Assembly (NCBI RefSeq): GCF_005280195.1
Contig: NZ_SZPR01000012.1
Location: 334,861 to 398,860, forward strand
From: Streptomyces galbus
Lineage (GTDB): Bacteria; Actinomycetota; Actinomycetes; Streptomycetales; Streptomycetaceae
Length of the DNA: 64,000 nucleotides
Reading direction: 5' to 3'
Shown piece by piece: positions 1 to 8,740 of this stretch. Position 1 is the stretch's first letter, and each line of letters starts with the position of its first letter. The notes under the pieces are model-generated. The model searched no databases. It was not told where the DNA came from and was given only the letters and a program-made list of their open reading frames with translations. The position numbers and the translations under genes are program-made.

Positions 1-1
1 C

Positions 2-2389
2 GTCGGCGACCGCGAGGCCTGGCCGCACGCCATCGCCGCCTGGCTGGACGTCGCCCGCCGGCACGCCTGGGTCCCGGCGGTGATGGGCGCCTCCGAGGAC
101 GGCGCACGGGCGTACGCGCGCGCCGGGCTCGGCGCCCTCGAACTGGGCGACGAGGCGATCCTGCACGTCGCCTCCTTCGACCTGTCCGGGCGCGAGATGC
201 GCGTCACCCGCCAGGCCGTCCACCGGGTCCGCCGCACCGGCGCGACCTGCCGGGTGCGCCGCCACGCCACCCTCACCGACCAGGAGATGGAGGAGGTCGT
301 CGAGCGCGCCGACGCCTGGCGCGACACCGAGACCGAACGCGGCTTCTCCATGGCCCTGGACCGGCTCGGCGACCCCGCCGACGGAGACTGCCTGCTCGTG
401 GAGGCCCTGGACGCCGACGGCCGACTCCTCGCCCTGCTGTCCTTCGTGCCCTGGGGCGGCGACGGCATCTCCCTGGACCTCATGCGCCGGGACCGCGCCG
501 CGCCCAACGGCGTCATGGAGTTCATGGTCGCCGACCTGTGCGCCGCCGCGCCCAGGCTGGGCGTGCGCCGGATCTCCCTCAACTTCGCCGTCTTCCGCTC
601 CGTCTTCGAGGAGGGCGCGCGCATCGGCGCCGGACCGGTGCTGCGGCTGTGGCGCCGGCTGCTGCTGTTCCTGTCCCGGTGGTGGCAACTGGAGGCGCTG
701 TACCGCTCCAACGCCAAGTACCGCCCCGAGTGGTTCCCGCGCTTCCTGTGCTACGGCGACGCCGCCGCCCTCGCCCGGGTCGGCCTCGCCTCGGGCATCG
801 CCGAGGGCTTCGTGTCCGTACCGTCCCTGCGCACCCTCTGGGGCCGGCGGCACCCCGGGGCGCACCGGCCGGCGACCACCGAGGGGCTGCCGGCCCCGGC
901 GGCCGCGCCCGACCCGGACGGAGCGGACGGGGCCGGGTCGCGGACGCCGGACGCGGGACTGCCCGAACAGGTCCGCGTCCGGCACCGCACCCTGGAACGG
1001 CTGCGCGCCCGGGGCACCGACCCCTACCCCGTCGACGCCCCCCGCCCGACCCACGCCCTCGCCGCGGTCCCGCCCGGCGAACGGGTCACCGTCGCCGGAC
1101 GCGTCCTGCGCGTACGGGACTTCGGCGGGATCGTGTTCGTCACCCTGCGCGACTGGTCCGGCGACCACCAGCTCGCCCTGACCCGCGGCACCTCGCCCGA
1201 GGCGCTGCGCCGGTTCACCGCCGACACCGACCTCGGCGACCACATCACCGCCACCGGCACGGCCGGGCTCAGCGACACGGGCGAGCCGACCGTGTTCGTG
1301 GAGTCCTGGCAGCTCACCGGCAAGTGCCTGCGCCCGCTGCCCGACAAGCGCCGCGGCCTGACCGACCCCGAGGCCCGGGTCCGCCTGCGCCACCTCGACC
1401 TCGTCTCCAGCCCGGCCGCCCGCGACACCGTGCGCGTCCGCTCCACCGCCGTACAGGCCCTTCGCCAGGGCCTGCTGGACCGCGGTTACCTCGAGGTCGA
1501 GACGCCGATGCTCCAGCAGATCCACGGCGGCGCCAACGCCCGCCCCTTCACCACCCACATCAACGCCTACGACCTCGACCTCTACCTGCGCATCGCCCCG
1601 GAGCTGTACCTGAAGCGGCTGTGCGTGGGCGGCCTGGAGAAGGTCTTCGAGATGGGCCGCACCTTCCGCAACGAGGGCGTCTCCTACAAGCACAACCCCG
1701 AGTTCACGATGCTGGAGGCCTACCAGGCCCACGCCGACTACGACGTCATGCTCGACCTCGCCCGCGAACTGATCCAGGGCGCCGCCACCGCCGCCCACGG
1801 CACGCCGCTGGTCCGCAAGGGCGGCCAGGAGTACGACATCTCCGGGACCTGGCCGGTACGGACCGTCCACGGGGCCATCTCCGAGGCCCTGGGCGAGGAG
1901 ATCGACGCCGACACCCCGCTCGCCCGGCTGCACCTGCTGTGCGACCGCGCGGGCGTGCCGTACACCGCCGACGACGGACGCGGCGACGTCGTCCTGGAGA
2001 TGTACGAGCGGCTCGTCGAGGAACGCACCGTGCTTCCCACCTTCTACAAGGACTTCCCCACCGACGTCTCCCCGCTGACCCGGCAGCACCGCACCGATCC
2101 CCGGCTCGCCGAGCGCTGGGACCTGGTGGCCTTCGGCACCGAACTGGGCACCGCCTACTCGGAGCTGACCGACCCCGTCGAGCAGCGCCGCCGGCTCACC
2201 GCCCAGTCGCTGCTCGCCGCCGGGGGAGACCCCGAGGCGATGGAACTCGACGAGGACTTCCTCGACGCGCTCGACTACGCGATGCCCCCGACCGGCGGCC
2301 TCGGCATCGGCGTCGACCGGCTGGTCATGTTCCTCACCGGCCTGACGATCCGTGAGACCCTGCCGTTCCCGCTCGTCCGCCGGCGCTGA
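2..2389 (+). CDS. lysX: LysX, lysylphosphatidylglycerol synthetase fused to lysyl-tRNA synthetase (5' truncated)
   Basis: The reading frame is open from base 2, so the N-terminal part (normally the membrane-spanning region) lies outside the window. The first ~250 visible residues match the soluble DUF2156 aminoacyltransferase domain that transfers lysine from tRNA to phosphatidylglycerol. After a Pro/Ala-rich linker come an OB fold and a class II lysyl-tRNA synthetase core with motif 2 (FRNEGVSYKHNPEF, about residue 530 counted from the ATG at base 80) and motif 3 (GLGIGVDRLVMF, about residue 742). In mycobacteria this fusion makes lysyl-PG, which reduces sensitivity to cationic peptides. The 3' end is intact. 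The following gene is 142 bases away and probably separate. Confidence 0.93.
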   Translation, partial: VGDREAWPHAIAAWLDVARRHAWVPAVMGASEDGARAYARAGLGALELGDEAILHVASFDLSGREMRVTRQAVHRVRRTGATCRVRRHATLTDQEMEEVVERADAWRDTETERGFSMALDRLGDPADGDCLLVEALDADGRLLALLSFVPWGGDGISLDLMRRDRAAPNGVMEFMVADLCAAAPRLGVRRISLNFAVFRSVFEEGARIGAGPVLRLWRRLLLFLSRWWQLEALYRSNAKYRPEWFPRFLCYGDAAALARVGLASGIAEGFVSVPSLRTLWGRRHPGAHRPATTEGLPAPAAAPDPDGADGAGSRTPDAGLPEQVRVRHRTLERLRARGTDPYPVDAPRPTHALAAVPPGERVTVAGRVLRVRDFGGIVFVTLRDWSGDHQLALTRGTSPEALRRFTADTDLGDHITATGTAGLSDTGEPTVFVESWQLTGKCLRPLPDKRRGLTDPEARVRLRHLDLVSSPAARDTVRVRSTAVQALRQGLLDRGYLEVETPMLQQIHGGANARPFTTHINAYDLDLYLRIAPELYLKRLCVGGLEKVFEMGRTFRNEGVSYKHNPEFTMLEAYQAHADYDVMLDLARELIQGAATAAHGTPLVRKGGQEYDISGTWPVRTVHGAISEALGEEIDADTPLARLHLLCDRAGVPYTADDGRGDVVLEMYERLVEERTVLPTFYKDFPTDVSPLTRQHRTDPRLAERWDLVAFGTELGTAYSELTDPVEQRRRLTAQSLLAAGGDPEAMELDEDFLDALDYAMPPTGGLGIGVDRLVMFLTGLTIRETLPFPLVRRR

Positions 2390-2531
2390 CCGCCCCCGCG
2401 CGCACGGCCGACGTGGAGCTTCGCCCCGGACGCGGGCCGCCGCGACCGCAGGTGCGCCGGGCGGGTGGAATCGTGCCGCTGCTGAGGTGTCGTGGGGGTG
2501 CGGCGGGGCGTCACCGGGCGACTGATGAGAC

Positions 2532-3371
2532 ATGAAGAAGGATCAGTTGTTCACGCGGCGCCGCCTGTTGTTCGTCGGAGCCGGCGCGCTGGGCGCGGCG
2601 GCCGGGACCGCCGGTCTGCTCGCCCGCCCCACCGGCGGATCGCCCGCCCCCGCCGCCCCGGCCGCGGGCGCCCCGGCCCACCGCCTCCCACTGAAGCCCT
2701 CCTCCTACCGCCTGCAGCCCCTCGCCGGGTACGGCCCGCCGCACGCCGCTCCGCACCGCACCCGGCTGCGCCACGAGCCCCTGCTCCGCGTCGACGGCCC
2801 CGGCCGGACCATGGTGCTGACCTTCGACGACGGCCCCGACCCCCGCTGGACCCCGGGCATCCTCGACACGCTCGCCGAGTACGACGTGCGCGCCATGTTC
2901 TTCGTGTGCGGGGAGATGGCGTCCTACAACCGGGACCTGCTGGCGCGGATGGCCGACGAGGGCCACGTCGTCGGCAACCACACCTGGTCCCACCCGCTGC
3001 TGACCACGCTCGGCCGCAGCGCGATCCGTTCGGAGATGGAGCGCACCTCCGACGTCATCGAGGACGCCTACGGCGAGCGGCCCGAGTGGTTCCGCGCCCC
3101 CTACGGCGCCTGGAACCGCACCGCCTTCCAACTCGGCGCCGACATGGGCATGGACCCGCTGGCCTGGACCGTCGACACCCTCGACTGGACCACCCCGGGC
3201 ACCGGCGCCATCGTCAGAGCGGTCGAGCGCGGCGCCGCCCCCGGCGTCGTGGTGCTCTCGCACGACGCCGGGGGCGACCGCTCCCAGAGCGTCCGGGCGC
3301 TGAGGCGCTACCTGCCGCGCCTGCTGGACTCCGGCTACCACATCACCGTGCCGCACCGGCAGTACGCCTAG
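2532..3371 (+). CDS. Secreted polysaccharide deacetylase (NodB/CE4 family)
   Basis: 279 residues. The N-terminus (TRRRLLFVG, then a hydrophobic Ala/Gly stretch to about residue 32) looks like a Tat signal, so the enzyme is probably exported. The CE4 core is intact: TFDDGPDP at residues 97-104 supplies the catalytic and metal-binding aspartates, GNHTWSHP at 148-155 the metal-binding histidines, and RAPYGAW near 188 the third motif. Family members remove N-acetyl groups from peptidoglycan, chitin oligomers or other GlcNAc polymers; the substrate cannot be read from sequence. No strong ribosome binding site precedes the ATG. It ends 15 bases from the convergent gene at 3387. Confidence 0.9.
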   Translation: MKKDQLFTRRRLLFVGAGALGAAAGTAGLLARPTGGSPAPAAPAAGAPAHRLPLKPSSYRLQPLAGYGPPHAAPHRTRLRHEPLLRVDGPGRTMVLTFDDGPDPRWTPGILDTLAEYDVRAMFFVCGEMASYNRDLLARMADEGHVVGNHTWSHPLLTTLGRSAIRSEMERTSDVIEDAYGERPEWFRAPYGAWNRTAFQLGADMGMDPLAWTVDTLDWTTPGTGAIVRAVERGAAPGVVVLSHDAGGDRSQSVRALRRYLPRLLDSGYHITVPHRQYA

Positions 3372-3386
3372 GTCGTTCCCTTCGGA

Positions 3387-4271
3387 TCAATTGATCGTCG
3401 GTCGATGTGCGTCGTCGGCCGCGGTGAACGCGTCGGTGATCGGGACGATGAGCGACGCGAAGCGGCGGGCACCTGCGCTGCCGATCGGCGCCCACAGCGC
3501 GGCGCAGTGCCTGTCCGTCTCCACTTCGATGCGCTCGCGTGCCGCGCTGCCGGCGTCGGTGACCACGCCGTCGGAGTCGAGCCAGCCACGGGCGACGAGG
3601 CGTGCCGTGGCCGCGTCCCACTCCTCGTCGTCCCACTGGCGGGTCGCGCGCGCGAGTGCGGTGGGGAGGCGGCCCGTCGCGGTGTGCAGAACGAGGCAGT
3701 CGCACGGCCCGAGGCCGTTGTCGGCGAGTACGACGAGGTGGGCGTCGCCTCGCCACTCGCGCACCACCGTGATCTGCTGCCAGAGTGCGACGAGGGGATC
3801 AGGGGGAAGCACCACCGAGGCGTTCGCGGCGGCCAGCACCTTGCCGGCGTAGTCGGCACCGGCGACGACCGGGTCGATCAGCGAGCGCGCCTCGGCCAAG
3901 TGGCCTTCCGTGAGCTGTACGTCGACGCGTCGCATCGCCCGTCCGGCGGCGAGGAAGCGGGCGGCCTGCCACCGCTCGGGCGGCGCGGCGTCCCATACGC
4001 CCGCCATGGCCCGCACCGCCCGCGGGCTGAAGTTGTAGAAGGCCGCGAGTGTGACCTGCCACGGGACGGCACCCATCGCGGCGGACCGGAAGGCGAGATA
4101 CGCCGCCCCGCGGTCGGTCACGCCGAGCCCGGCCGCCTCCTCGGCGGACTCGGGAGCGAAGTAGATGAACTGGTGGGCGGCGCTGACGGCGCGGCTGACC
4201 TGGCGGACGGCGTCCAGGCTCATCGGGGCGTCGCCGGTGCGAGCGGAGTCGGAAAGGGCGTCGAGGTGCAT
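3387..4271 (-). CDS. SCO6745-like helical protein (SalK-type), function unknown
   Basis: 294 residues, largely helical, without a signal peptide or membrane segment. The Ala-rich body with the N-terminal pattern VSAAHQFIYFAPES resembles actinobacterial proteins annotated as SCO6745-like or SalK-like, which have no assigned reaction. ATG 4271 has a weak GGAG 13 bases upstream; an internal ATG at 4223 (MSLDAV) is an alternative. It diverges from the GntR gene at 4405 across a 133-base, locally AT-rich region with a perfect palindrome, so that regulator is its most likely controller. The stop codon overlaps a 12-base palindrome (GATCAATTGATC, 3385-3396). Confidence 0.7.
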   Translation of the reverse strand: MHLDALSDSARTGDAPMSLDAVRQVSRAVSAAHQFIYFAPESAEEAAGLGVTDRGAAYLAFRSAAMGAVPWQVTLAAFYNFSPRAVRAMAGVWDAAPPERWQAARFLAAGRAMRRVDVQLTEGHLAEARSLIDPVVAGADYAGKVLAAANASVVLPPDPLVALWQQITVVREWRGDAHLVVLADNGLGPCDCLVLHTATGRLPTALARATRQWDDEEWDAATARLVARGWLDSDGVVTDAGSAARERIEVETDRHCAALWAPIGSAGARRFASLIVPITDAFTAADDAHRPTIN

Positions 4272-4368
4272 GGCGGTGGCGTCTCCAGGTGTCGGGCGGA
4301 GCTGTCAGGCGGGTGTTCCGGCGGCGGCGGACGCGGAGGCTTTCGCTCAGAAATCGACTGTAACAGTG

Positions 4369-4380
4369 ATAATCGATTAT
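4369..4380. promoter_or_regulatory. Perfect palindrome ATAATCGATTAT, candidate GntR operator
   Basis: A perfect 12-base palindrome in an AT-rich island (about 4350-4400) between the divergent genes at 4271 and 4405. Related half-sites AATCGA (4352) and GAATCG (4385) flank it. FadR-type GntR proteins commonly regulate themselves and a divergent neighbour from such a site. Regulator assignment is inferred from position. Confidence 0.55.
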
Positions 4381-4392
4381 TCGAGAATCGTC

Positions 4393-4398
4393 TAGAGT
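4393..4398 (+). promoter_or_regulatory. -10 box TAGAGT, leaderless GntR transcript
   Basis: TAGAGT ends 6 bases before the ATG at 4405 and no Shine-Dalgarno sequence lies between, which suits a transcript starting at the ATG. No good -35 hexamer is visible; the palindrome 4369-4380 occupies that position. Confidence 0.5.
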
Positions 4399-4404
4399 GG
4401 GTCC

Positions 4405-5085
4405 ATGACGCAGACGGCGCACTCCTCCTCGACCCCGCCGGGGAAGCAGATGCTCTCCGAGCAGGTCTACGCACACCTGCGGGACGCGATCATGCGCGGG
4501 GACCACGCCCCCGGCGCTGCCCTCAAACCGCAGGACCTCGCCAGGGAGCAGGGCGTGAGCCTGGCCGTCGTGCGCGAGGCGCTCGTGAGGGTGGTCGGCG
4601 AGGGGCTCGCCGACCGGCTGCCGAACCGCGGCTTCGCCGTCCCGTCCTTCTCCGACCGCCGCTGGCAGGAGATCACGGAAGCCCGCCGGACCATCGAACC
4701 CGTCGTGTTGCGCATGTCCGTCGAGCGCGGCGACATCGACTGGGAGGCCCGCGTACGCGCCGCCCACCACCGGCTCGCCCGCACCCCGGCGTACGCGCCG
4801 GAAGAGGGCGAGTACTACACCGACGCGTGGGCCGAGGCGCACAGGGCCTTCCACCGCACGCTGTTGGAGGGGTGCGGCAACCGTGCGCTGCTGGAGACCT
4901 TCGACCGGTTGTGGACCGCGAGCGAGCTGGCCCGCCGCTGGTCGGCGCACCGCAACCCCGGCCGGGACGGCGCCGCGGAACACCGCAGGCTGGAGGAGGC
5001 GGTACTGGCCCGTGACGCCGGCACCGCAGCCGCGGTCCTGGTCCAGCACCTCACCCTGACCGCGGCTGCTCTGACCGACGCTTGA
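4405..5085 (+). CDS. GntR-family regulator, FadR subfamily (FCD domain)
   Basis: 226 residues. An N-terminal winged helix-turn-helix (about 18-85; LSEQVYAHLRDAI, then LAREQGVSLAVVREAL as the recognition helix) is followed by an all-helical FCD ligand domain (about 95-220) with conserved Asp and His residues (DAWAEAHRAFH) that usually hold a metal and an organic acid. Such regulators usually act as repressors of small metabolic operons and release DNA on binding a carboxylate. The only obvious local target is the divergent gene at 3387-4271. The ligand is unknown. Confidence 0.88.
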   Translation: MTQTAHSSSTPPGKQMLSEQVYAHLRDAIMRGDHAPGAALKPQDLAREQGVSLAVVREALVRVVGEGLADRLPNRGFAVPSFSDRRWQEITEARRTIEPVVLRMSVERGDIDWEARVRAAHHRLARTPAYAPEEGEYYTDAWAEAHRAFHRTLLEGCGNRALLETFDRLWTASELARRWSAHRNPGRDGAAEHRRLEEAVLARDAGTAAAVLVQHLTLTAAALTDA

Positions 5086-5130
5086 GGTCAGGCCGCCAGG
5101 GCCCTTCCCCGCCCCCTGGCCGGGGTCCGC

Positions 5131-5805
5131 TCAGCGGACCTCGGCCAGACGCGCGAAGACGACCACGTTCCCGTCGTACCCGTGCGCCTTGCTGAAGCCG
5201 CCGCCGCAGGTGATGACCCGCAACTCCGGTTCGCCCTTGGAGGCGTAGACACGGTCGCCGGGGAAGTCGTTCTTCGCGAAGACCTCGACGCCGTAGATCT
5301 CGAAGACGGCCGTCCTGCCGTCCTGGCGGACGACCTCGACGCGATGGCCCTTCTTCAGGGCGCCGAGACCGTAGAACACGGCGGGCCCCTGGGTGTTGTC
5401 GACGTGGCCCACGACCACCGCCGTCCCCTTCTCGCCGGGCGAGACGGCACCGGTGAACCAGCCCGCGAGGTTGGGGTCCTCGGGCGGTGGCGCGCCGACC
5501 CAGCCGTCGGCGTCCAGACCGACCGGCATGACCGGCGCGTCCACCCGGATCGCGGGGATGCGGATCCGGTCGACCAGCGAGAACGGCAGGGCGGCCGGGG
5601 CGTGCCCGAAGGCGGCGTCCGGGGCGGTGCGGCTGTCCGCGGCGGCCGCCGGGGCGGGCTGCGGGGGGCCGGCGTCGAACTCTCCCGAACCGTTGCGGAT
5701 GAGGGCGAGGCCGGTCAGCAGGACGAGCGCTATCACGCCCCAGGGGGCGCGCTTCCTCGGGCGCTCCTCCTCTTCCGCCGGTGCGGACAGCTCGTAACCG
5801 GGCAT
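5131..5805 (-). CDS. Class F sortase
   Basis: 224 residues from ATG 5805, chosen because GGGGA lies just upstream; an extended frame back to 5934 lacks such support. A charged N-terminus is followed by one membrane segment (about 22-38) and a sortase barrel. Catalytic residues are visible: His134 in VVVGHVDN, Cys200 in VITCGG and Arg219 in VVVFAR. Class F sortases are actinobacterial enzymes that cut cell-wall sorting signals; their substrates are often unknown. No LPXTG-type motif was noticed in the neighbouring secreted proteins, so its substrate may be elsewhere. Confidence 0.9.
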   Translation of the reverse strand: MPGYELSAPAEEEERPRKRAPWGVIALVLLTGLALIRNGSGEFDAGPPQPAPAAAADSRTAPDAAFGHAPAALPFSLVDRIRIPAIRVDAPVMPVGLDADGWVGAPPPEDPNLAGWFTGAVSPGEKGTAVVVGHVDNTQGPAVFYGLGALKKGHRVEVVRQDGRTAVFEIYGVEVFAKNDFPGDRVYASKGEPELRVITCGGGFSKAHGYDGNVVVFARLAEVR

Positions 5806-6140
5806 TCGCCATCCCCTTTCGACGCGGCCGTCGCCCCGTCCTCCGTGCGCATACCAGCACGCTAAGCGCAGTGTCGGCGGGCGGCGACGGCACGACGGCG
5901 AACGGGTGGCCCGCACGAGGGGGCGGTGCGCCATCCGAGTTGCCGCATGGAGAAAGTTTCTGACGGTTCGTGACCTGCGGCGATGTCCGACGGTCAGGTG
6001 GTCGTTCGGCGTGTTGCCTCACCGGGACGGACCAGCGCCGACATGCGGGCCAGTGCGCGGCGCCCGAGGGTCGGTCCGGGAGGTGCTTCCTCGCCGACAG
6101 ACCGGGGACGGGCCCCGGGGTGCCTCCCGCGGAGGATCAC

Positions 6141-6821
6141 ATGCGCAACACTCGTTCCCTGGCCGCCTCGGCCGTCGCGGTCGCCGTCCTCGGGCTCGCC
6201 GCCCCCGTCGCCGTCGCCGACGGCATGGGGGGTGGCCCGGGCGGTGGCATGAGTGGTGTTCCGGGCGGTGGCACAGGCGGTGTTCCGGGCGGTGGTATGG
6301 GCGGCGGCCCTGGCGGTGGCATGGGTGGTGGCCCTGGCGGTGGTATGGGCGGCGGGCCTGGTGGTGGCATGGGCGGCGGGCCTGGTGGCGGCATGGGCGG
6401 CGGGCAGAGCAACCTCTCCCCGAGCAACATCGTCGTCCTGCCCAGCGTCATCGCGCGCGGCGGGCAGTTGACGGTCACCGTCGACAACTGCCCCCGGGGC
6501 GGCACCATGACGTCCGCCGCCTTCCCCACGACCACGCTGACCCCGATCAACGGCGCCCACCACACCGCCAAGGGCACCGCCACGGTCAACAGCAACGCCC
6601 GCCCGGGTCCCTACGACATCACCGTGACCTGCATCGGCACGGGCTCGCTCACCCGCCCCGCCGCCTTCACCGTGATCGGCGGGGTGCACGGCGGTCTCGG
6701 CGGCGGCAGCACCACCGGGGCGACGCCCACCGACATGGCCATCGGCGGCGGGCTCGTCGCGGCGGCCCTGGTCGGCGGCGGGGTGTTCTGGATGCGCCGC
6801 CGCGCAGAGCGGCGCGCCTGA
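6141..6821 (+). CDS. Exported Gly/Met-repeat protein with C-terminal membrane anchor
   Basis: 226 residues; the start at 6141 follows GGAGGA at 6131-6136. A signal peptide (about 1-26, cleavage near AVA-DG) precedes a low-complexity tract of GGGM/GGGP repeats (about residues 28-88). A beta-rich, probably Ig-like domain follows (about 95-185) with two Cys (DNCP and VTCIG), then a Gly-rich linker, a membrane helix (about 197-218) and an Arg-rich cytoplasmic tail, as in surface proteins. There is no LPXTG motif before the helix. Function unknown. A strong terminator at 6875-6919 ends the gene. Confidence 0.8.
   Translation: MRNTRSLAASAVAVAVLGLAAPVAVADGMGGGPGGGMSGVPGGGTGGVPGGGMGGGPGGGMGGGPGGGMGGGPGGGMGGGPGGGMGGGQSNLSPSNIVVLPSVIARGGQLTVTVDNCPRGGTMTSAAFPTTTLTPINGAHHTAKGTATVNSNARPGPYDITVTCIGTGSLTRPAAFTVIGGVHGGLGGGSTTGATPTDMAIGGGLVAAALVGGGVFWMRRRAERRA
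6222..6404 (+). repeat. Coding tandem repeat (Gly-Gly-Gly-Met / Gly-Gly-Gly-Pro)
   Basis: About 180 bases of degenerate 12- and 24-base units (core GGCGGTGGCATGGG) encode the Gly/Met/Pro tract of the exported protein at 6141. Unit sequences differ mainly by silent changes, so copy number is likely to vary between strains. Confidence 0.85.
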
Positions 6822-6874
6822 CCCAGGGCCGTCCGCACGGCCCACGCGCTGCGTCACCTCCAGGCGCGCACGGA

Positions 6875-6919
6875 GGACTTCGGCCCGGGCACCCTGACAG
6901 GGAGCCCGGGCCGAAGTCC
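6875..6919. terminator. Strong bidirectional hairpin terminator
   Basis: A perfect 16-base inverted repeat (arms 6875-6890 and 6904-6919, GGACTTCGGCCCGGGC and its complement) with a 13-base loop lies between the convergent genes ending at 6821 and 6975. There is no U tract, as is common in Streptomyces. Confidence 0.85.
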
Positions 6920-6974
6920 GTCCGGAGGGCAGTCGGTCTCTTTCCGGGCGCCGCCCCCGCTCAGCCCTCGGCGC

Positions 6975-7739
6975 TCAGCCCTTGGCGTGCGGGAACAGTT
7001 GCAGGAACGGCTCCGCGGACGCCGCGATGCCCCGGCTGTAGGGCGCGTCGAAGTCCCAGATGAGGAACAGCAGGAACGCGATGAGCGCGGAGAACAGCCC
7101 GGCGAGGATCAGCTCACGGGGCGTACGGCGGATCTGCAGGGCGAAGATCATGCCGATGGTGATCACCGCGCCGGTGATCAGCCCGAACCACACCACGCCC
7201 GGCATGGTCGGGTCCGTGGAGTTGGCGCGGGCGGCGCGTGCCTGGTCGACCGTGGCCACCTGGTCCACGAGCGGCTGGTAGGCCTGCGCCTCGAAGTCGT
7301 TGCGGGGCTGGTAGTCGGTGACGTCGGCGCGCAGGCGCTCCAGCAGCCGGTCGCCGCGCGGGGTCAGTTCGCCGTGGTCGGCCATCCGCTTCCACTCGAC
7401 GGTGACGACCTGTCCGACATAGGCGTTGACATCCTCCCGAATGCGGTCACGGACGTCGGCCGGGTACACCCGGGCCCGTTCCGACACCTCGTGCAGGGCC
7501 TGGGCCTCCGCCTGGACGTGGTCCTCGGCGGCGCCGCGCGCCTCCCACACGCCCGCGATGGCCAGGCCCAGCACGATGGCGTAGACGACGCCGATCCACA
7601 TCGTCATGTACTCGATGACGTCGGGAGTCTCGGAGGGATCCTCGTCCACCCGCGCCGTGCGGTGGCGCAGGAGGGTGATGACGACGACCACCGCGCAGGC
7701 GGCGAGCATCGCGAGGGTGAGAACAAGCCATTCCGGCAA
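6975..7739 (-). CDS. DUF4239-family membrane protein
   Basis: 254 residues starting at a TTG codon (7739) with GGAGG six bases upstream. The predicted layout is two N-terminal membrane helices (about 6-26 and 44-66), a soluble helical middle of about 110 residues rich in Glu and Arg, and two C-terminal helices (about 183-203 and 212-232), the usual DUF4239 (bestrophin-like) pattern. Bestrophin-type proteins are anion channels, but no activity is established for this family. It lies 20 bases behind the Pro-rich secreted protein gene, so the two are probably cotranscribed. Confidence 0.8.
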   Translation of the reverse strand: MPEWLVLTLAMLAACAVVVVITLLRHRTARVDEDPSETPDVIEYMTMWIGVVYAIVLGLAIAGVWEARGAAEDHVQAEAQALHEVSERARVYPADVRDRIREDVNAYVGQVVTVEWKRMADHGELTPRGDRLLERLRADVTDYQPRNDFEAQAYQPLVDQVATVDQARAARANSTDPTMPGVVWFGLITGAVITIGMIFALQIRRTPRELILAGLFSALIAFLLFLIWDFDAPYSRGIAASAEPFLQLFPHAKG

Positions 7740-7759
7740 GAGGTACCTCCAGTGGTGCG

Positions 7760-8407
7760 CTAGCGGGGCCGGAGTGCGGCGACGGCGACGATGGCGGGCG
7801 CGGTGATGAGCAGGACGTAGGTGACCGGCGACGGGCCGTGGTGCCGGATGTGCCGGGGCGGTGCCGCGTGGTACGCCGGGAAGTGCACGGGGGTCGCGGA
7901 GGGGCTCGGCGGGGGAGCCGGCCTGGGCGGAGGCGTCGGCTTCGGTGTCGGCCTGGGCTTCGGTGCCGGCACCGGTACGGGCGCCGGCCGGGCCGCGGGC
8001 GGCGCGGGGGCGGGCGGGGCCGGCCTCGGCGGCCGGGGCTTCGGGGGCGGGGGCTTGGGTGCGGGGGTGGGTGTGGGGGTGGGTTTCGGCGGGGGTGGCT
8101 TGGGCGTGGGCTTCGGGGGCGTCGGGCTGGGCTTCGGCGGCTTCGACGGGGGCGGTGTGGGTGTCGGGGTGGGCACCGGGCACGGCGGGTCGGGCCAGTG
8201 GTGGTGGCCGCCCGCGATCGCCACCGCCTCGATGCCGCCCGGGCCCGTCGACGCCCAGGCGCAGGCGTCTGCCGACGCCGTCCCGGCCGGCACGCCCGCG
8301 AGGATCCAGGCCGCCGTCGCCACCGCGGCCGTCCGGGCGGCGAGCACGCGGCGGGTCGGTCCGGGGGCGGATCGGGTCGTTTCGGGTCCATGCACGAGGC
8401 AGATCAT
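7760..8407 (-). CDS. Pro-rich exported protein with C-terminal membrane helix
   Basis: 215 residues from ATG 8407 (start uncertain, no clear ribosome binding site). A signal peptide ends near AGTASA-DA. A short mature head with two Cys is followed by more than 100 residues of Pro/Lys/Thr/Ala-rich sequence (runs such as PTPKPPPPKP) and a final hydrophobic segment (VTYVLLITAPAIVAVAAL) with an Arg tail. The Pro-rich region would form an extended, wall-crossing stalk. Function unknown. It is the upstream partner of the DUF4239 gene. Confidence 0.7.
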   Translation of the reverse strand: MICLVHGPETTRSAPGPTRRVLAARTAAVATAAWILAGVPAGTASADACAWASTGPGGIEAVAIAGGHHHWPDPPCPVPTPTPTPPPSKPPKPSPTPPKPTPKPPPPKPTPTPTPAPKPPPPKPRPPRPAPPAPAPPAARPAPVPVPAPKPRPTPKPTPPPRPAPPPSPSATPVHFPAYHAAPPRHIRHHGPSPVTYVLLITAPAIVAVAALRPR

Positions 8408-8740
8408 CGGGCCCCGCGCCCGCGTACGGGCCCGCGGGCGACCCGAATTGGCCCGAACGAAGGATATTCGCGGGCGTCGGTTTGATCCGTCCGGCGCCGC
8501 CCGGGCGATCACGCGCACACCCGTACGAACAGTCTCCGCCACCCTGCGGCGCAGCGGCCGGCGACCCGGCAGGGAGCGCCCCCCATGCCCCCGTGCGCAC
8601 TCCTCGGCGCCCCGGACCTACCGGCGGCGGAAAGTTTTTCGTGCCCGGTTGAACACGACCCCCCGCCCCGTGCGTACCCCATGCCGTGCGGCGGCGCAGC
8701 AGGGCGCTGCAACACCCTTGCGAGGATCAGGGAGTTGACG

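Noticed and set aside
6222..6404. CRISPR-like repeated array
   Set aside because: The repeats are contiguous 12-24 base units coding for Gly/Met/Pro, without spacers, and no cas genes are present.
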